A DNA stretch of 64,000 bases, taken from Longimicrobium sp. Its GTDB lineage: Bacteria; Gemmatimonadota; Gemmatimonadetes; Longimicrobiales; Longimicrobiaceae. Each line of letters starts with the position of its first letter. Position 1 is the first letter of the stretch. The notes under the pieces are model-generated. The model saw only the letters and a list, made by a program, of their open reading frames with translations, had not been told where the DNA came from and did not search any database. The DNA lies in NCBI RefSeq assembly GCF_036388275.1, contig NZ_DASVSF010000102.1, positions 1-64,000 of the forward strand. Reading direction: 5' to 3'. The translations under genes and the position numbers were made by a program. This document shows, in pieces, positions 60,819 to 64,000 of the stretch.

Positions 60819-62339
60819 ATGAAGATCACCGCGCTGCGCGCCGACCCCGCCGGCCATGCCGCCCCGCTGCTCGCCCTTCCCGTGCTGGAGGGCGGCGACC
60901 AGGACGCCGCGTTCACCGCGCTCGACCAGGCGCTGGGCGGGCAGCTCGCCGCCCTGCGTACCCGCGGCGACCTCCGCGGCACCATCGGCGAGGCGGTGCT
61001 CTTCTTTCCCGCCGCGGGCGCGGTCCCGGCCGAGCGGGTGCTGCTGGTGGGCATGGGCAAGCCGGCGGACCTGACCGCGGAGCGCCTGCGCCGGGCCGCC
61101 GGCTCCGCCGCCAAGCAGGCCGCCAAGTCTCGCGCTGCGTCGCTGGCCTTCGCCCTTCCCGCGTCGGTGATCGCGGACCGGGTGGCGGCGCGCGCCGTGG
61201 CCGAGGGGCTGGTGCTGGGCGCCTACGAGTTCCGGGAGATGAAGTCCACGGACGACACGAAGCCCGCTCCCGTCTCGCTCGACGAGGCCGCGATCCTGCT
61301 CCCCGAGGGCGCGGACGCGGATGAGGCCGCGGAGGGGGCGCGTGTGGGCGAGATCGTCGCCCGGGCGGAGAACCTGGCGCGCACGCTGGGCAACCTGCCC
61401 GGCAACGTGGCGACCCCTGCCTACCTCGCGCAGACGGCGGAGCGCATCGCCGGCGAGCGGGGGCTGCGGGTGACCATCCTGGGCCCCGAGGAGATGCGCG
61501 CCGAGGGGATGGGCGCGCTGCTGGCCGTGGCACAGGGAAGCGAGCAGGAGCCGCGGCTGATCGTCCTGGAGCACCGGGGCGGGGCGGAGGGCGACAAGCC
61601 CCTGGTGATCGTGGGCAAGGGGCTGACGTTCGACGCGGGCGGAATCTCCATCAAGCCCGCGCAGGGGATGGAGGACATGAAGTTCGACATGTGCGGCGGC
61701 GCGGCGACCCTCGCGGCCATGCAGGCCATCGCCGAGCTGAACGTCCGCGTGAACGTGGTCGGCGTCGTCCCCTCGTCCGAGAACCTGCTGGGCGGCGCGG
61801 CCATGAAGCCGGGCGACATCCTTCACGCGCACGGCGGCAAGACCATCGAGGTGGTGAACACCGACGCCGAGGGGCGGCTGATCCTGGCCGACGCCATCTC
61901 CTACGCCAAGCGCTTCGACCCGGCCGCCATGCTGGACGCGGCCACGCTCACCGGCGCCTGCGTGGTGGCGCTGGGCCACGCGGCCACGGGGGTGATGGGC
62001 AACGACCAGGCGCTGGTCGACGAAGTGCTGGCCGCGGGCGAGGCCACCGGCGAGCGCTGCTGGCAGCTGCCGATGTTCGACGAGTACCGCGAGCAGATCA
62101 AGAGCGACTACGCCGACATCAAGAACTCGGGCGGACGCGCGGCGGGGACCATCACCGCCGGCTGGTTCCTGCGCGAGTTCGTGGGCGACTGGCCGTGGGT
62201 GCACCTGGACGTGGCGGGTACGGCGTATGGGGACGGCAAGGTTTCGTATCTCACGAAGGGCGGCACGGGCGTTCCCACGCGCATCTTCGTGGAATGGGTG
62301 ATGGGCCGCGCCGCGGCTTCGGAGCAGCCGTCCGCGTGA
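60819..62339 (+). CDS. pepA: Leucyl aminopeptidase (M17)
   Basis: 506 aa from ATG 60819. The C-terminal catalytic domain has the two-metal site: VIVGKGLTFDAGGISIKPAQ (Lys, Asp), MKFDMCGGAATLAAM (Asp), the hallmark NTDAEGRLILADA (Asp, Glu, Arg) and the AATLTGACVVALG stretch. The N-terminal macro-like domain is poorly conserved as usual. Cytosolic peptide turnover. Its TGA overlaps the next ATG, so the receptor-like gene is coupled to it. Confidence 0.95.
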   Translation: MKITALRADPAGHAAPLLALPVLEGGDQDAAFTALDQALGGQLAALRTRGDLRGTIGEAVLFFPAAGAVPAERVLLVGMGKPADLTAERLRRAAGSAAKQAAKSRAASLAFALPASVIADRVAARAVAEGLVLGAYEFREMKSTDDTKPAPVSLDEAAILLPEGADADEAAEGARVGEIVARAENLARTLGNLPGNVATPAYLAQTAERIAGERGLRVTILGPEEMRAEGMGALLAVAQGSEQEPRLIVLEHRGGAEGDKPLVIVGKGLTFDAGGISIKPAQGMEDMKFDMCGGAATLAAMQAIAELNVRVNVVGVVPSSENLLGGAAMKPGDILHAHGGKTIEVVNTDAEGRLILADAISYAKRFDPAAMLDAATLTGACVVALGHAATGVMGNDQALVDEVLAAGEATGERCWQLPMFDEYREQIKSDYADIKNSGGRAAGTITAGWFLREFVGDWPWVHLDVAGTAYGDGKVSYLTKGGTGVPTRIFVEWVMGRAAASEQPSA

Positions 62340-64000
62340 TGCTTCGGCGTTCTCTCGTCGCGCTGCTGGGGTCCGCCGCCGCCGTCCTGCTGGCTGCCGC
62401 GGACCTTCGCGCGCAGGATCCCGTTCCGCGCGACAGCACCACCATCGCCATTCCCGGCGAGGCGGTGCGCTCCGACACGCTCCCCGACCGCCGGCCGAAG
62501 CCTGACAGCGTCCCGGCCGATTCCACGCTTCCCGCGCCGAACTTTCCGCTCTTTCCCGAGGGCCGGGTGGAGGGGTTCGGCGCGGGGATCTGGGTGTTCG
62601 GCGCCGAGGAGCTGGGGCGCTTCCACGGGCTTTCGCTGCTGGAGCTGCTGGACCGCATTCCCGGGCTGGTGATCACCCGCGAGGGAAGCCCCGGCCGTCC
62701 CGCGGGGGTGGCCAGCTACGGTGGCGGCGGTGGCCGGCTGCGCGTGTTCATGGATGGGTGGGAGCTGCCGGCCCTGGGCGCGTCCAGCCCCGAGCTGCAG
62801 CGCATTCCCCTGGTGGACGTCGCGGAGGTCCGCGTCACCCGCGGGCTGGCCGAGACGCGGGTGGACATCCAGACCATCCGCCTTTCCGACCGGCGCCCGT
62901 TCGCGCAGATCGACGGCGGCGAGGGCGACCTCGGCACGCGCGTGCTGCGCGGCCTCTTCACCCGGCCGCTCGGCGGCCGCCTGATCGGCGCGGTGGGGCT
63001 GGACCTGGTGGAGACGCGCGGGTATCGCAGCGCCGAGCCGTTCAACGAGAACACGGTGTTCACGCGGCTGAGCTATGCGTTCACACCCAACCACGCGCTG
63101 CAGCTGGACTATCGGACGACGGCGATCACCTCCGGCCGAACACTCGTGCTCTTGGGCAGCGACAGCCTGCCGCGCGAGGAGTACGACCGGGGCGAGCTGC
63201 TGCTGCGCGGCCGCGGGCGGTTCTTTGGCCGGGTCTGGCTGGACGGGGCGGTGGGCCGCAGCTGGCAGACGACGACCGACGACGTGACCCTCGAGCGCGA
63301 GGCCGTGCAAGCGTACGCGCGGGCGGCGCTGGACGTACCGCTGGGCACAGTGACCGGCGCGTTCCGCTGGCGCCAGGTGGATGCCGAGGGCTTCACGGCG
63401 AACGGCACGGAGCTGTCCGCGCGCGCCGAATTGGCGCCGCTGCCCTTCGTCGCCGCCTGGGGCGAGGTGCGCGCCACCTCGTGGGGCGGCGTCACTGGGC
63501 TGGAGCTGGAGGCGTCGGGACGGGCGGGGCCGTGGGGGGGGCTGTCGGTCTTCGGCTCGGTGGCGTCGGGGAACCGCGGGATCAACGCCTGGGTGAACGA
63601 CACCAGCATCGTCCGCAACCTGGGGCACGTCGTCAACCCCGAGCTGCCCGAGTTCGACACGCTGACGGTGGTGCGGTTTCCGGGGATCGACGCGCGCGTC
63701 AACGGTGTGCGCGCGGGCGCCGAGTGGTCGCGCGGCCCCCTGCAGGCGGGTGCCGCGTTCGTGGCGCACGACCTGAGCACCGTGGCGCCCTTCGGCTTCT
63801 GGTTCGACCGCGGGCAGCCCGCCGTCAGCGGGGGCACGGTCTCCGGAATCGAGGCGTACACCAGCTTCCCGGTGCTCGTGCGGCAGATCCGGGCCGACGT
63901 GCAGTACACGGACTTCTTCATCACCCCCGAGCGGCCGTACACGCCGGCTCGTTTCGGGCGGGTGGCGCTGGAGTACCACTGGGTCTATCGCGGTGGCAAC
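62339..64000 (+). CDS. TonB-dependent receptor-like outer-membrane protein, C-terminus beyond window
   Basis: 554 codons to the window edge, in the only open frame after pepA (ATGA overlap at 62337-62341). Sec signal peptide ending near DLRAQ. A Pro/Asp-rich linker of ~50 residues, then a plug-like domain (about 85-180: FHGLSLLELLDRIPGLVITR, RLRVFMDGWELP, PLVDVAEVRVTRGLAETR). Then alternating amphipathic beta strands with Arg/Gly/Trp patterns as in a beta-barrel. No N-terminal carboxypeptidase-like domain and no clear TonB box. The substrate is unknown. Confidence 0.8.
   Translation, partial: MLRRSLVALLGSAAAVLLAAADLRAQDPVPRDSTTIAIPGEAVRSDTLPDRRPKPDSVPADSTLPAPNFPLFPEGRVEGFGAGIWVFGAEELGRFHGLSLLELLDRIPGLVITREGSPGRPAGVASYGGGGGRLRVFMDGWELPALGASSPELQRIPLVDVAEVRVTRGLAETRVDIQTIRLSDRRPFAQIDGGEGDLGTRVLRGLFTRPLGGRLIGAVGLDLVETRGYRSAEPFNENTVFTRLSYAFTPNHALQLDYRTTAITSGRTLVLLGSDSLPREEYDRGELLLRGRGRFFGRVWLDGAVGRSWQTTTDDVTLEREAVQAYARAALDVPLGTVTGAFRWRQVDAEGFTANGTELSARAELAPLPFVAAWGEVRATSWGGVTGLELEASGRAGPWGGLSVFGSVASGNRGINAWVNDTSIVRNLGHVVNPELPEFDTLTVVRFPGIDARVNGVRAGAEWSRGPLQAGAAFVAHDLSTVAPFGFWFDRGQPAVSGGTVSGIEAYTSFPVLVRQIRADVQYTDFFITPERPYTPARFGRVALEYHWVYRGGN

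Overview
The window is high-GC (roughly 70%) bacterial chromosome with a diderm gene set: SurA-type chaperones, a TonB-receptor-like protein, EnvC/FtsEX, L,D-transpeptidases and many lipoproteins. Family mix, codon use, GTG starts and abundant short palindromic spacer repeats resemble Gemmatimonadota, perhaps a Longimicrobium relative. That placement is inference, since no rRNA is present.

Layout. 1-5917 (-) is most of a giant poly-HAMP signalling protein, cut by the window edge. 6240-6960 holds duplicated spacer repeats and a tRNA-Ser(UGA) with its own promoter and terminator. 7171-12668 (+) encodes two tandem L,D-transpeptidases (one exported, one lipoprotein) and a membrane Ser/Thr kinase. 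12748-14198 (-) has a DUF5666-like lipoprotein and a DUF4442 thioesterase-like protein. 14820-26729 (-) is a long same-strand block: mfd, a PpiC lipoprotein, surA, an S4 protein, pdxA, ftsE-ftsX-envC and holB. 26941-31560 carries a subtilase lipoprotein, a DUF4384 protein, an M28 peptidase and a small lipoprotein.

31644-35385 (-) is a tightly overlapped operon: PII-like protein, NAD-synthetase-type glutaminase (nitrilase), a NadE-like protein that has lost its ATP-pyrophosphatase motif, DUF948 and YtxH-like membrane proteins, and a zinc phospholipase C. Divergent from it is murA, whose catalytic Cys is replaced by Asp, followed by a phasin-like protein and a laccase-domain protein.

38253-45120 is an accessory island: a lone AAA ATPase, three exported unknown proteins, a divergent HTH/79-aa gene pair sharing a palindromic operator over a near-consensus promoter, and a 1058-aa DUF4062-NTPase-helical-repeat (STAND-like) protein of lower GC flanked by diverged direct repeats. 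This is the best candidate here for an undescribed defence-type system.

45296-53640 (+) is the conserved translation cluster rimP-nusA-ylxQ-infB-ylxP-rbfA-truB-ribF, starting with a promoter and a leader terminator. It is followed by rpsO-pnp, an ECF sigma factor (-), citrate synthase, isocitrate dehydrogenase, leucyl aminopeptidase and the start of a TonB-receptor-like protein that runs off the window. Spacers contain at least four recurring repeat families.
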